A stretch of 64,000 nucleotides of DNA. Origin: Halomonas litopenaei (GTDB lineage: Bacteria; Pseudomonadota; Gammaproteobacteria; Pseudomonadales; Halomonadaceae). The position numbers and the translations under genes were made by a program. The stretch's first letter is position 1. Each line of letters opens with the position of its first letter. This document shows positions 1 through 9,670 of this stretch, in pieces. The notes under the pieces are model-generated. The model had not been told where the DNA came from. It did no database searches and was given only the letters and a program-made list of their open reading frames with translations. The stretch is from positions 62,001 to 126,000 of the forward strand of contig NZ_JAEKJT010000007.1 of the NCBI RefSeq assembly GCF_017303055.1. Reading direction: 5' to 3'.

Positions 1-348
1 ACCTCCGGTGCGCCACGCCTTCTCGCTGATAGGCACCATGTCATCGCCCTGGATATTACCGCGGTCGAGTTCACGTTCGACCAGGTAGGCGGTCATCAGC
101 TTGGTCAGGCTGGCCGGCGGCAGACGCTGATCAGAGTTGTGTTCAGCCAACACGCGACCACTGTTGGCGTCGATCAGAATCCAGGACTTTGCAGCGAGCT
201 GCGGCGGAGCAGGAATCATGACCTGGGGCTCGGGCATGTCCGGCGTGGGAGCGTCAGGCTGCTGGGCACTGGTCAAGGGAGCCACCAGGGCCGCGCACAC
301 AAAAGCAACTGGCAAATAGCGGCGAGAAAGAGATGACTTGAAAATCAT
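1..348 (-). CDS. dacA: D-alanyl-D-alanine carboxypeptidase, N-terminal part
   Basis: Serine DD-carboxypeptidase (PBP5/6 type) that trims the terminal D-Ala from peptidoglycan pentapeptides in the periplasm. Only the first 116 codons are present; the rest lies off the left edge. The product opens with a basic-hydrophobic signal peptide (MIFKSSLSRRYLPVAFVCAA) ending near SAQQ. It continues to the penicillin-binding SxxK motif in PPASLTKLMTAYLVERE and the following TGG stretch. It is the last gene seen of the minus-strand rlpA-mltB-rodA-mrdA series. The leader between rlpA and this ATG carries two hairpins. Family assignment is firm; the 3' half cannot be checked. Confidence 0.93.
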   Translation of the reverse strand, partial: MIFKSSLSRRYLPVAFVCAALVAPLTSAQQPDAPTPDMPEPQVMIPAPPQLAAKSWILIDANSGRVLAEHNSDQRLPPASLTKLMTAYLVERELDRGNIQGDDMVPISEKAWRTGG

Positions 349-379
349 GGTGAACGTCTCGTTACAACAGTCGGGGAAA

Positions 380-399
380 GCGGCGTTAAACGTCGCCGC
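380..399. other. Hairpin in the dacA leader
   Basis: Perfect 6-bp GC stem (GCGGCG/CGCCGC) around an 8-base loop, about 30 bases upstream of the dacA ATG on the minus strand. It is not followed by a T run, so it looks more like a leader structure than a terminator. Function is inferred only. Confidence 0.35.
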
Positions 400-439
400 A
401 CAATTTTAATCACACATCGATACCCGCGAACTTCACCGT

Positions 440-459
440 GGCGCCGGTTTAACGGCGCC
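440..459. other. Hairpin just after the rlpA stop
   Basis: Perfect 7-bp stem (GGCGCCG/CGGCGCC) with loop GTTTAA, directly downstream of the rlpA stop codon. There is no T tract, so it may be an mRNA 3'-end or processing hairpin between rlpA and dacA. The second hairpin, about 40 bases further on, has a related TTAAACG loop. Confidence 0.4.
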
Positions 460-464
460 CACGG

Positions 465-1481
465 CTAGCGCCCATCGACGACAAAGGTCTGCTCAAAACC
501 GGCCTGGCGCAAGCGTTCTCTGATCGGCTCCGCCTGGCCTCGACTGGCCAACGGTCCGACCTGCACCTTGTGCAGGCCAGCGTCACTGGCCACCCGCACA
601 TCCTGGTTCAAGCGCTGCTCCAGGTCTGACTTGAGGTCTCGAGCGCTGGTCGCGGAACCCAATGCCGCCACCTGAATGTAGACACCCTCGGCTGCACCCG
701 CACTCGCCGGCGCTGGGGCCTCTTGTCGGGCACCACGCTGAGCTACCGCGGGAGCCTGTGCCGCAGACCGGGACGGCGTCGCAGCTGGCGGTGCTGATGT
801 TTGCTGAGCGGATGTTTGCCGAGCCTGGGCTTGGGACGCAACAGCCCCGGACGACGCCTCAGCACCTCGCCCACCGTTGGCCTGCCACTGACCAGCATCG
901 ATGGCACTGACGCGCACCCGACCAGTGCCATTATCGAGGATGTCCAGGCGCGCTGCCGCCGCATAGGACAGGTCGATCTCGCGGTCATCATGAAACGGAC
1001 CACGGTCATTGACCCGCACGATGACCGAGCGACCGTTATCCAGATTGGTCACGCGAGCAAAGGTCGGCAGCGGCAGTGACTTGTGGGCGGCGGTCATCTT
1101 GTACATGTCATAGATTTCGCCGTTTGAGGTGGCATAGCCATGGAACTTCTGGCCGTACCAGGAGGCTGTGCCTTCGCGCTGATACCCGCTCGGGTCGTCC
1201 ATCACGTGATAGGTCTTGCCCCACACCTCATAGGTCGACCGGTTGCCTGCACGGGAGCGCGGCTCCTTGCGCGGTACCGCGTCCGGCACCTGACTGACAT
1301 CAGGTGGGCTTTGAGGATACGCATCACCACTCATGGCGTAGCGGCCACCACTGGAACTGGGCGCCTCACTCTGGGTGGCCGCCCCGTCCGCACTTGGCGC
1401 ATTGCCGGGACCACCGCTGGCACACCCGCCCAGGGCGACCAACAGCGACATGGTGGGCAGCAAGCGCGATCGCAGGCTCAT
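465..1481 (-). CDS. rlpA: Septal/rare lipoprotein A, lytic transglycosylase-like, with SPOR domain
   Basis: Outer-membrane lipoprotein that cleaves or binds denuded glycan strands at the septum (family knowledge). The chosen ATG (338 aa) follows a GGAGG ribosome site and overlaps the mltB stop by 4 bases (ATGA). A longer reading is possible but begins inside mltB. The signal peptide ends in lipobox L17-G-G-C20. A double-psi beta-barrel at about residues 100-190 contains SNGEIYD, AAHKSLP and VNDRGPF, which carry the expected acidic and His residues. A low-complexity Ala/Gln/Ser linker follows. The last ~75 residues are a SPOR domain (GVYIQVAALGS). Confidence 0.93.
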   Translation of the reverse strand: MSLRSRLLPTMSLLVALGGCASGGPGNAPSADGAATQSEAPSSSGGRYAMSGDAYPQSPPDVSQVPDAVPRKEPRSRAGNRSTYEVWGKTYHVMDDPSGYQREGTASWYGQKFHGYATSNGEIYDMYKMTAAHKSLPLPTFARVTNLDNGRSVIVRVNDRGPFHDDREIDLSYAAAARLDILDNGTGRVRVSAIDAGQWQANGGRGAEASSGAVASQAQARQTSAQQTSAPPAATPSRSAAQAPAVAQRGARQEAPAPASAGAAEGVYIQVAALGSATSARDLKSDLEQRLNQDVRVASDAGLHKVQVGPLASRGQAEPIRERLRQAGFEQTFVVDGR

Positions 1482-2554
1482 GTGGTCGCCTCCAGCTCCA
1501 GCGCATTCCACCACTGGCGCTTTCCCAGGTCACGCACCTGGGCGATGGCCTCGGCAAGCTCGGTCACCGCCATGGCGTACAGATGGCTGTGATTGTACCG
1601 GGTGATCACATAAAAATTGGTATCGGCAAGGCGATAGCGCACGCTGCCATCTTCGCTGTCGAGTGCCAGCGGAATCACCTTGCGATCGCCCGCCAGTTGC
1701 TCCTGCGGGCGAATGCCCTGGGCTTCCAGTGCGGAGACCTGCACGTAAGGGCGCTGGGTACGATTGAAATTGATCGCAGCAGGTGTGGTCGCAGGACCCT
1801 GCGCTTCCCAGTACACCTCGCCGCCGGGCTGCCAACGGTGCTCGGCAAAGTAGTTGCCAACGCTCCCAATGGCATCGACGGGGTCGGTCCACAGGTTGCG
1901 ATGCCCATCGCCGTCAAAGTCCACGGCGTAGGCTTGATAGCTGGTAGGAATAAACTGGGGATAGCCCATGGCACCGGCATAGGAGCCTTTCAGGCTGCCA
2001 GGATCCACGCCCTGCTCGTAGGCGATATCGAGAAAGGCCTCCAGCTCGCCCTCGAAGAACTCTCCCCGACGCGGATGGTGGAAGGCCAGCGTCGACAAGG
2101 AGTCCAGCACTCGGTGGTCGCCGGTAATCCTGCCATAGCGGGTCTCGACGCCAATGATGGCAGCGATGACCTCCGGTGGGACTCCGTAGCGCTGCTCGGC
2201 CCGCTCGAAGGCATCAAGATGGGTCTCGATAAAGGCGGCACCCTCGTTGATGCGCTCCTCTCCGAGGAAGATATTGCGATAGCGCTCCCAGGTCATATGA
2301 TGCTCGGCGGCACCACTCATGGCTTCGAGCACCGACGGCTGGAACTGCGCGCTGGCCATGGTCTGCTCAAGCCATTCCCGGGAGATCCCCTGCCGCTCCA
2401 GGCGTCCCATCATGTCGTTGACGTCGGGGGTCGCGAAGTCCTGCGCCGCCGCCGACAGCGACAGCGTCGCAAGCAGGCCGCCCAACACGCTGCCCAGCCA
2501 GCCACGGCGTGTCGCACCAACGCCTTCCCTTCCCTGGATCAGGGGTACTGTCAT
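1478..2554 (-). CDS. mltB: Membrane-bound lytic murein transglycosylase B
   Basis: GH103 lytic transglycosylase that cuts the MurNAc-GlcNAc bond in peptidoglycan with 1,6-anhydro product formation. The reading frame stays open far upstream, but the ATG at 2554 has a GGGAGAAG ribosome site and gives 358 aa, the normal family length. The signal peptide ends near LSAAAQD, and no lipobox cysteine is evident, so this is a soluble or differently anchored form. The catalytic acid is E137 in IIGVETRYG. Further family motifs are SYAGAMGYPQFIPTSY and FDGDGHRNLW. It overlaps rlpA by 4 bases and follows rodA after a 143-base gap. Confidence 0.94.
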   Translation of the reverse strand: MTVPLIQGREGVGATRRGWLGSVLGGLLATLSLSAAAQDFATPDVNDMMGRLERQGISREWLEQTMASAQFQPSVLEAMSGAAEHHMTWERYRNIFLGEERINEGAAFIETHLDAFERAEQRYGVPPEVIAAIIGVETRYGRITGDHRVLDSLSTLAFHHPRRGEFFEGELEAFLDIAYEQGVDPGSLKGSYAGAMGYPQFIPTSYQAYAVDFDGDGHRNLWTDPVDAIGSVGNYFAEHRWQPGGEVYWEAQGPATTPAAINFNRTQRPYVQVSALEAQGIRPQEQLAGDRKVIPLALDSEDGSVRYRLADTNFYVITRYNHSHLYAMAVTELAEAIAQVRDLGKRQWWNALELEATT

Positions 2555-2697
2555 CAATCTTCTCCCTTGGGACACGCCGTGTCGCCTGCCAGCACTATCG
2601 TAAATGCGATGGCGAACAGGGTGGCGACGGCTGTCGCACGCCCATGTGCGCTCTCTGGCGGCGATCTGGCATGAACCCGTAAGCCTGTTCATCGACG

Positions 2698-3855
2698 CTA
2701 TCGAGGCAGCAGTCGACGGTGTGCATTGACCGCCATGAGAATACCGAAACCGGCCATCAAGGTCACGCTGGACGTCCCTCCGTAACTGACCAGAGGAAGC
2801 GGCACGCCGACCACGGGAAGAATCCCGCTGACCATGCCGATATTCACAAACACATAGATGAAGAACGTCAACATGATGCCACCGCCCAGCAAACGGCCAA
2901 AGGTGTCTTGCGCCGCGCCAGCCAGCCACAGCCCCCGCGCAACAATCAGCAGGTAGAGCACCAGAAAGGCCAGCATGCCTACCAGGCCGAATTCCTCACC
3001 CAGCACCGCGACGATAAAGTCCGTATGTCGCTCAGGCAGAAACTCGAGCTGCGACTGGGTCCCCTCTAGCCAGCCCTTGCCCCAGATACCGCCGCTGCCG
3101 ATGGCCGTGGTCGACTGGATGATGTTCCAACCAGCGCCGAGCGGATCGCTCTCGGGGTCCAGAAAGGTCAATACCCGCTGCCGCTGATAATTGTGCATGT
3201 TCATCCACAATAGCGGTAAGGCGGCCCCCGCCAGGGCCACCATGGCACCGATGAACTTCCACGAAAGGCCCGCCAGCAAGATGACAAACACCGCCGCCGA
3301 AGCCACCAGCAACGAGGTACCAAGATCGGGCTGACGGGCGATCAGCCCCACCGGCAAGGCGATCAGCAATGCGCAGCCCGCCAGCACCCTCCAGTTCGGG
3401 GGCAACTCGTGCCGACTGATCCAGGCAGCGATCATCATCGGCATGGCGATCTTCATCATTTCGGAGGGCTGGAAGCGCACCACGCCAGGAATCACCAGCC
3501 AGCGCTGCGCTCCCATACCGATGTCACCGAGAATCTCGACCGCCACCAGCATGACCACACCGGTCATGTAGGCGGGCAGCGCCCAGCGCATCAAGGTCGC
3601 CGGAGAAAACTGAGCGAGCACCAGCATCACGGTCCAGGCCACACCGAAGCGAATTGCCTGGGCGGTGACCACCCGCATGTTCTCGCCGCTGGCGCTATAC
3701 AACACCGCCAGGCCGCTGACCATCAGCAGCAGCAGCATCGCCAGCAGCCACGGATCGATATGCAGCCGCTGCCACAGAGAAATGCGCCTGGCGATGCCGC
3801 TGGCGGGGGGGCGTACCGGATGACCACGCAATGATCGCACGAAATCGACGGCCAT
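2698..3855 (-). CDS. rodA: Rod-shape SEDS peptidoglycan glycosyltransferase RodA
   Basis: SEDS-family polymerase of the elongasome, working with PBP2 to polymerise lipid II. The 385-aa product has about ten transmembrane segments, beginning near residue 34 (DPWLLAMLLLLMVSGLAVLY). Visible SEDS motifs include RWLVIPGVVRFQPSEMMK, RQPDLGTSLL and the C-terminal PLVSYGGTSSVTLM. The ATG overlaps the mrdA stop by one base (TGATG), so the two are translationally coupled, which matches their joint function. Confidence 0.97.
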   Translation of the reverse strand: MAVDFVRSLRGHPVRPPASGIARRISLWQRLHIDPWLLAMLLLLMVSGLAVLYSASGENMRVVTAQAIRFGVAWTVMLVLAQFSPATLMRWALPAYMTGVVMLVAVEILGDIGMGAQRWLVIPGVVRFQPSEMMKIAMPMMIAAWISRHELPPNWRVLAGCALLIALPVGLIARQPDLGTSLLVASAAVFVILLAGLSWKFIGAMVALAGAALPLLWMNMHNYQRQRVLTFLDPESDPLGAGWNIIQSTTAIGSGGIWGKGWLEGTQSQLEFLPERHTDFIVAVLGEEFGLVGMLAFLVLYLLIVARGLWLAGAAQDTFGRLLGGGIMLTFFIYVFVNIGMVSGILPVVGVPLPLVSYGGTSSVTLMAGFGILMAVNAHRRLLPR

Positions 3856-5756
3856 CAGTCGGCCTCCTCTGGGTCATCTTGCAGCGGATCGCTATCGTCG
3901 GATACCGGCTTGCCGGCGTTGTGATCCAGGATCCAGGCATCCGCCATGGCTCTGGCAAGACCGGCGGCGTGGGTCGAGCCACCGCCGGCGTTCTCGACGA
4001 TCACCGCGATGGCAATCTGGGGGTCTTCCACCGGAGCGAAGGCCATGAACAAGGCATGGTCGCGCAGACGTTCGCGCAGCTCGGCGGCGTTGTACTTCTG
4101 GTTCTGGCCCAGCGAGAACACCTGGGCGGTGCCGGACTTGCCGGCCATGCGATACTGAAGCCCTGCCCCCGTGCGCCGGGCGGTGCCCTCGCGACCGGAC
4201 AGCACCTTCTCCATGCCATTGAAGACCCGTGTCCAATAGGCATCGGGAGCATCGATATCCGCTGGCGTGTCCGGCAAGTCGACCGGCACATCTTCCGCGC
4301 CGATGCGCTTGGCCAGGCGCGGGCGTACCCAATGCCCGCGATTGGCCAGTACCGCGGTGGCCGACGCCAGCTGTAGCGGCGTGATCTGCAGGTATCCCTG
4401 CCCAATGCCTACCGACAGCGTCTCCCCGGGATACCAGGGCTGATTGAAGCGCGCACGTTTCCAGTCGCGGGACGGCAGCAGGCCATCACCCTGGCCCGCC
4501 ACATCGGCGGCAACGCGAGTACCGAAGCCGAACGCGCCCAGGTTGGCGTCGATCCGATCGATGCCGAGCTCGTGTGCCAGGGAATAGAAGTAGGTGTTGT
4601 TGGACACCGCCAAGGCACGTTCGAGATTGACCCGACCGTGGCCCCAGCGCAGCCAGTTGCGATAGCGGCGCTCATCATTGGGCAGCTGGTAATAGCCAGG
4701 ATCGTAGATCACTTCATCTGGCGTGACGGCGCCCTCGATCAACCCGGCCATGGCCATGAACGGCTTGATCGTGGAGCCGGCGGGATAGCTGCCGCGAGTG
4801 GCCCGGTCGAACAGCGGCAGATCGATATCGTTCTGCAGGCCACGATAGGAAGCGACATCGATACCGGTCACGAACTGATTGGTATCAAAGCCCGGCACCG
4901 ATGCCATGGCCAGGATCTCGCCGGTCTGGGGGGCAATCGCGACGATGGCACCGCGGCGGTCATCCAGAAGGTCCACCGCGAGCTGCTGCATGTCCATGTC
5001 CAGGGTAAGGGTCAGGTCCTGCCCCGGTTCAGGATCGGTGTGCCCAAGCTCGCGCAACACCCTGCCGCGGGCGTTGGTCTCCACCTTGCGAAGTCCCGCT
5101 CGCCCATGCAGCTGGTCCTCGTAGAACCGTTCCACGCCAGTCTTGCCAATGAAGTGCGTCCCGGCGTAGTTGCCCGGGTCAAGAGACTCCAGCTCCTCGG
5201 CATTGATTCGCCCGACATAGCCCAGGGCGTGGGACATGATTTCGGCATCAGGATAGAAACGCAGCAACTGCGCCTGGACCTCTACCCCTGGCAAGCGGTG
5301 GCGGTTGACCGCCAGTCGCGCAATCTGCGCTTCCGTCAGATCACTCATCAGCAGCGCCGGCTGGTAGGGCCGCTGCCGCTGACGTGAGCGCACCTTGAAC
5401 GCCTCGACCTCTTCTGCCGGCAGATCCAGCAGGTCGACCAACAGCTCGAGAGTGGCGTCGAGATCGTCCACCCGCTCGCGCACCAGGGTCAGGTTATAGG
5501 TGGGACGGTTTTCTGCCAGCAGCTGACCGTTGCGGTCGTAGATCAGGCCCCGCGTGGGCGGCAGGGGCTCGACCCTGACGCGATTTTTCTCGGAACGCGT
5601 GCTGTAGACCTCGTGCTGAACGATCTGCAGGTAGCAAAGGCGGCCAACCAGCAGGCCCGACAGCAGTACCACCACGACGCCAGCGAGGCTTGCTCGCATG
5701 CGGAAGATGCGTAGCGCTTGCTCGGGATTCTTTAGGGTGTCTCGACGCTTACGCAT
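3855..5756 (-). CDS. mrdA: Penicillin-binding protein 2 (elongation-specific transpeptidase)
   Basis: Class B PBP that cross-links peptidoglycan during lateral wall growth, partnering RodA and MreC. The 633-aa protein has one N-terminal membrane anchor (residues ~22-45). A dimerisation/pedestal region follows, starting at PTRGLIYDRNGQLLAENRP. The transpeptidase domain carries the nucleophile motif STIKP, then SNN (SxN) and KSGTAQ (KTG box). The ATG follows an AAGGA site at slightly long spacing and is only 33 bases from the rlmH stop. The Asp-rich tail (DDSDPLQDDPEEAD) is ordinary for a moderate halophile. Confidence 0.96.
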   Translation of the reverse strand: MRKRRDTLKNPEQALRIFRMRASLAGVVVVLLSGLLVGRLCYLQIVQHEVYSTRSEKNRVRVEPLPPTRGLIYDRNGQLLAENRPTYNLTLVRERVDDLDATLELLVDLLDLPAEEVEAFKVRSRQRQRPYQPALLMSDLTEAQIARLAVNRHRLPGVEVQAQLLRFYPDAEIMSHALGYVGRINAEELESLDPGNYAGTHFIGKTGVERFYEDQLHGRAGLRKVETNARGRVLRELGHTDPEPGQDLTLTLDMDMQQLAVDLLDDRRGAIVAIAPQTGEILAMASVPGFDTNQFVTGIDVASYRGLQNDIDLPLFDRATRGSYPAGSTIKPFMAMAGLIEGAVTPDEVIYDPGYYQLPNDERRYRNWLRWGHGRVNLERALAVSNNTYFYSLAHELGIDRIDANLGAFGFGTRVAADVAGQGDGLLPSRDWKRARFNQPWYPGETLSVGIGQGYLQITPLQLASATAVLANRGHWVRPRLAKRIGAEDVPVDLPDTPADIDAPDAYWTRVFNGMEKVLSGREGTARRTGAGLQYRMAGKSGTAQVFSLGQNQKYNAAELRERLRDHALFMAFAPVEDPQIAIAVIVENAGGGSTHAAGLARAMADAWILDHNAGKPVSDDSDPLQDDPEEAD

Positions 5757-5789
5757 GCGAGGGGCAATCCTTGTCTGGCTCAGAAGCCG

Positions 5790-6257
5790 TCACCGATGGT
5801 AGGGATGCCCCACCATCAGCGTCCAGGCACGATAGAGTTGCTCGGCCAGTACCAGCCGAACCAGAGGGTGAGGCAGGGTCAAGGGGGACAATGACCAGCG
5901 CTGATGAGCCCGCGCCGACAGCGCGGGATCGAGACCATCAGGACCACCTACCAGCAACACGACGTCACGCCCACCGTGGCGCCATTGATCGGCGTGCTCT
6001 GCCAGGACTTCCGTCGTCCAGGGCTTGCCCAGCACTTCCAGCGCCACCAGGTGCTCGTCTCCACGCAGGCGCGCGTCGATACGTTCTGCTTCCTGGGTGA
6101 TCGCGCGTGCCATATCGGCATTCTTGCCACGATGCCCCGGGGCAATCTCTTCAATCTCGAGGCGAAAGTCCTTGGGGAGACGCTTGCGGTACTCCTCGAC
6201 GCCATCAGTGACCCAGCCTGGCATGCGTGTACCGACCGCCAGCAGGCGGACCCTCAT
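5790..6257 (-). CDS. rlmH: 23S rRNA (pseudouridine-1915 N3)-methyltransferase
   Basis: SPOUT-class methyltransferase that modifies helix 69 of 23S rRNA on the assembled 70S ribosome. At 155 aa it has the same length as the E. coli enzyme. The start MRVRLLAVGTRMPGWV is at the ATG overlapping the rsfS stop by 4 bases. SAM-site motif VVLLVGGPDGLD and the C-terminal knot LVLAEQLYRAW...HPYHR are both intact. Confidence 0.96.
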   Translation of the reverse strand: MRVRLLAVGTRMPGWVTDGVEEYRKRLPKDFRLEIEEIAPGHRGKNADMARAITQEAERIDARLRGDEHLVALEVLGKPWTTEVLAEHADQWRHGGRDVVLLVGGPDGLDPALSARAHQRWSLSPLTLPHPLVRLVLAEQLYRAWTLMVGHPYHR

Positions 6258-6616
6258 GCCTTGGCCTCTTCCTCTGGTGCCGGGCTGTCGCTGGGCAAGT
6301 CTGACCACAGGCGCTCTAGGTCATACAGTGCGCGGGTGTCAGGCATCATCACATGCACCACCACGCTACCGAGATCCACCAGCACCCAGTCAGCACCGTT
6401 GTCGCCTTCCACGCCAAGCGGCTGCACACCCTGCTCCTTGGCGTTGGTAATCACGCTGTTGGCCAGGGCCGCCACATGCCGTGTCGAGGTGCCGCTGGCC
6501 ACCACCATCCAATCCGTCACGCTGGTCAATCGCGACACGTCGAGCACTTCGACGTCCTTCGCCTTGATATCGTCTAGCGACTCGATTACGAGCGCTTTCA
6601 ATGCTTCAATCTGCAT
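6254..6616 (-). CDS. rsfS: Ribosome silencing factor RsfS
   Basis: Binds ribosomal protein L14 and blocks subunit joining in stationary phase or starvation. The 120-aa product shows the family core DIKAKDVEVLDVSRLTSVTD and WVLVDLGSVVVHVM. A short acidic tail (APEEEAKA) follows. It is coupled to rlmH by a 4-base overlap and follows nadD, the usual nadD-rsfS-rlmH order. Confidence 0.95.
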   Translation of the reverse strand: MQIEALKALVIESLDDIKAKDVEVLDVSRLTSVTDWMVVASGTSTRHVAALANSVITNAKEQGVQPLGVEGDNGADWVLVDLGSVVVHVMMPDTRALYDLERLWSDLPSDSPAPEEEAKA

Positions 6617-6705
6617 AGCCCCTCATCACTGGGTATTCATCGACCGTCTATTGTACCCGCTGACGCGCCTTATGGCAGTGCGATTCCAGCGCTTCCACGA
6701 ATTTC

Positions 6706-7404
6706 TCACTCAGCGCCGAAAATCGCTGGATTCCGATACAGTCCCCGGGACTCGATACGCTGCACCACCGGCTCGGGCAGGAGATAACGCACGCTCTCGC
6801 CCTGAGCCAGGCGCTCACGCACAAAAGTGGCGGATATGGCCATGCGTGATGGCAGCGACAGCCGCAGCAAACGGCCCTGGGCCTCTTCCATCAGTGCCTG
6901 GCAGTCATTGACCTCACGACCGGCTATCAGTTCCTCAAGAGCCGCCGGCAACGCGCCGATATGGTCTGGACGGTCGATCACGACCACATGGGCCAGGTCG
7001 AACAGCTGCTCGGGCCGATGCCACTGCGCGAGCTTCAAAAATGCGTCATGTCCCAGCGCCATGACGATCCGCGCCTCTTCACCGTAGCGCTGTCGCAATG
7101 ATGCCAGGGTCAGAGCGCTGTAGGACGGCCCTTCTCGCTCCAGCTCGCACGGGTCCGCCAGCAGACCCGGGGTGTCTCCGATCCCCAACCGCAGCAGCGC
7201 CAGGCGCTCCTGAGCCGACACCTGTGGACGGCCCCTCAAGGGCGGCTGGGCCGCCGGAATCATGTGCACGCCGTCCAGGCCGAGCACGTCCCTCAGCTCT
7301 ACCGCCGTGCGTAGATGACCGTGATGCACCGGGTCGAAGGTCCCCCCCAGCATGCCGATGCGTGCGGGCCCATCGGTGATGGAAAACGACACCTGCTCAC
7401 TCAC
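6706..7404 (-). CDS. nadD: Nicotinate-nucleotide adenylyltransferase
   Basis: Adenylates nicotinate mononucleotide to deamido-NAD in NAD synthesis. The 232-aa protein shows the nucleotidyltransferase signature [16 protein letters not shown] near residue 17 and the C-terminal [12 protein letters not shown] (SxTxxR class). The start is a GTG that overlaps the proA stop by 4 bases (GTGA). The next in-frame ATG would remove part of the GGTFDP strand, so GTG is preferred. Confidence 0.95.
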   Translation of the reverse strand: MSEQVSFSITDGPARIGMLGGTFDPVHHGHLRTAVELRDVLGLDGVHMIPAAQPPLRGRPQVSAQERLALLRLGIGDTPGLLADPCELEREGPSYSALTLASLRQRYGEEARIVMALGHDAFLKLAQWHRPEQLFDLAHVVVIDRPDHIGALPAALEELIAGREVNDCQALMEEAQGRLLRLSLPSRMAISATFVRERLAQGESVRYLLPEPVVQRIESRGLYRNPAIFGAE

Positions 7405-8693
7405 TGGCGAATCTGACCATCACCCAGCACCACGTACTTGCGCGTAGTGAGGCCTTCGAGACCGACGGGGCCGCGGGCGTGCAAGCGGTCGGTGGAAATG
7501 CCGATCTCGGCACCCAACCCGTACTCGAATCCGTCGGCAAAGCGAGTGGACGCATTGACGATCACTGAGCTTGAGTCAACCTCGGCCAGGAAGCGCCGCG
7601 CCAGGGTATAGTTCTCGGTGACGATCGCTTCCGTGTGTCCGGAGCTGTACTGCTCGATATGCGCCATCGCAGCGTCGATGCCATCGACCACCTTGACCGC
7701 CAGGATCGGCGCCAGATATTCGGTCGCCCAGTCCTCATCGCTGGCAGGCAACCAGCTGTCCACCACTTCGCGGGCACGCTCGCAGCCGCGCACTTCCACC
7801 CCTTTTTCCGCGTAGACACCCGCGAGCCTCGGCAGCAGAACGTCGGCCACTGCCACGTCCACCAGCAGGGTCTCCATCGCGTTACACACACCGTAGCGAT
7901 GGGTCTTGGCATTCACCGCAATGGCCTCGGCCTTGTCGAGATCCGCATGGGCATCCACGTAGACGTGGCAGATACCGTCCAGGTGCTTGATCACCGGCAC
8001 CCTGGCCTCCCGACTGATGCGCTCGATCAAGGACTTTCCACCGCGGGGTATGATCACATCAACGTAGTCAGGCATGCTGATCAGATGACCCACCGCAGCG
8101 CGGTCAGTGGTCGCCACACACTGCACCGCAGCGTCCGGCATGCCCGCTTCGCCGAGCCCCTTGGCGATGCACTGCGCCAACGCAAGGTTGGAGGCGCTGG
8201 CCTCGGAACCGCCACGAAGAATGCAGGCGTTGCCCGATTTGAGGCAGAGACTGGCCGCTTCCAGCGTGACGTTGGGACGCGATTCATAGATGATACCGAT
8301 AACGCCAAGGGGGACGCGCATCTTGCCCACCTGGATACCACTTGGCCTGGCGGACAGATCACTGATCTCGCCGACCGGGTCAGGGAGAGCCGCGACCTGG
8401 TGCAGCCCTTCGATCATCGCATCGATACGCGCATCGTTCAGCGCCAGGCGGTCGAGCAGCGCGTCATCGAGCCCCTTGTCACGACCACGCGCCATATCAT
8501 CACGATTGGCCGCCAGAATCTCTGGTCGCGCCTCATCCAGTGCCTTCGCCATGGCCTTCAGCGCATGATTCTTGGCGGCTGGAGTCACACGGCGCATGGC
8601 AGAGGCAGCCTGCCGGGCACGCTGGCCGACGGCATTCATGTAAGCACTGACATCGTCGATGGTGGCGGAGGTGGCGCTGGCAGAGTCGGACAC
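7401..8693 (-). CDS. proA: Gamma-glutamyl phosphate reductase
   Basis: NADPH-dependent reduction of gamma-glutamyl phosphate to glutamate semialdehyde, the second step of proline synthesis. Motifs include [27 protein letters not shown] and the active-site region around [13 protein letters not shown]. The frame is open about 33 codons further upstream. I chose the GTG at 8693 (430 aa) because an AAGGAG site precedes it and the length then fits the family (about 417-430). Proline is a compatible solute, which fits a halophile. Confidence 0.94.
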   Translation of the reverse strand: MSDSASATSATIDDVSAYMNAVGQRARQAASAMRRVTPAAKNHALKAMAKALDEARPEILAANRDDMARGRDKGLDDALLDRLALNDARIDAMIEGLHQVAALPDPVGEISDLSARPSGIQVGKMRVPLGVIGIIYESRPNVTLEAASLCLKSGNACILRGGSEASASNLALAQCIAKGLGEAGMPDAAVQCVATTDRAAVGHLISMPDYVDVIIPRGGKSLIERISREARVPVIKHLDGICHVYVDAHADLDKAEAIAVNAKTHRYGVCNAMETLLVDVAVADVLLPRLAGVYAEKGVEVRGCERAREVVDSWLPASDEDWATEYLAPILAVKVVDGIDAAMAHIEQYSSGHTEAIVTENYTLARRFLAEVDSSSVIVNASTRFADGFEYGLGAEIGISTDRLHARGPVGLEGLTTRKYVVLGDGQIRQ

Positions 8694-8803
8694 GATGGGA
8701 AGTTCTCCTTGACGTGTTCCACCCCCGAACTGGACACCAGCTAGGGGGCAGGGGAAAGCGTGGGGCGGGTCAGGAACCACTGAAGAGGCCATAGTAAGAC
8801 AGC

Positions 8804-9670
8804 ATGCGGATCAAGTACAAAGTCGGACTGTTCAAGCTGAATATCTTTGCCGCTGCCGGGCTGCTGGCAGCCTGCGCGCTGCTGTCCGACCAACCCTGGG
8901 ACGGCATCTTGCTGAGCCTGGCCGCCCTGTGGTTTGCCCTGACCGGCCTGGCCCTGGAGTTCAGCCATCGGCGGCATGCCTACCGCCCCTGGCTCGCGGT
9001 CGCCAGCCTTTTGCTGGCGGCCCTGGTCATGCTGCCAGGACATACCAACGCTGCCTGGCTATGGGCCTGGCCGTGCCTGCTCGCACTGCCTCAGCCGCGC
9101 TGGATGCAGCTGCTCAATGCTTCCCTCGCCGGCCTCAGCTGGTGGAGCCTGATCGACCGACTCAGTCCTCATCATTGGATCCTGGTAGGACTCCTGCTCA
9201 CCTGCCTATGCCTATTCGCCATCAGCCGCTCATTGCCTGGTGGGCACTCGCTGCGGCTGGTACGCAAGCGAGCCCGGCTGGCGCCAGGCCTGGCGCTGTG
9301 GTCGGCAGAGCAGCTCGAGCGCGATCTGGTCAAGGAGAATAGCCGTGCCGCCCGTGACGACGTCCACGCCGAGCTGCTGCTGATCCACGTCCAGGGACGG
9401 CAGCTGTGGCGCATCGCTCAAGAGGTATGCAGCCAGATCAAGTCCTTCGAAAACGCTTACCAGCTGGACCAGAAAACTCTCGGCGTGCTGTTGACCAGCC
9501 GCGACGCAGACCAGGCAAGACAGCGCCGCCAGGAGCTGCTGGATGCTATCGACGCACCCACGCAGTCACGCGCCGTGCCCCTTACGCGACTGGATAATCT
9601 GCCGCGAATCCTGGAGACCCTCGGCCAACAGCGTCCTTCCCCCCAGGTGGTGGAGGAAGCGCATGACTGA
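8804..9670 (+). CDS. Membrane protein with short GGDEF-like cytoplasmic tail (degenerate)
   Basis: The 288-aa product has about five to six transmembrane segments in residues 10-145, for example [16 protein letters not shown] and [17 protein letters not shown] soluble tail of about 130 residues follows. In the tail, [27 protein letters not shown] and [19 protein letters not shown] follow the layout of a shortened GGDEF domain. The GGDEF loop, metal-binding Asp and DxLTGLxNR motif are all absent, so cyclase activity is not expected. It overlaps the next gene by 8 bases. The role is unknown. The GGDEF relation is my reading of a remote pattern, not a computed match. Confidence 0.7.
   Translation: MRIKYKVGLFKLNIFAAAGLLAACALLSDQPWDGILLSLAALWFALTGLALEFSHRRHAYRPWLAVASLLLAALVMLPGHTNAAWLWAWPCLLALPQPRWMQLLNASLAGLSWWSLIDRLSPHHWILVGLLLTCLCLFAISRSLPGGHSLRLVRKRARLAPGLALWSAEQLERDLVKENSRAARDDVHAELLLIHVQGRQLWRIAQEVCSQIKSFENAYQLDQKTLGVLLTSRDADQARQRRQELLDAIDAPTQSRAVPLTRLDNLPRILETLGQQRPSPQVVEEAHD

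Noticed and set aside
1304..2674. 456-codon plus-strand open frame opposite mltB and rlpA
   Set aside because: It is the antisense shadow of mltB in GC-rich DNA, with no ribosome site and no family motif; mltB is certain.
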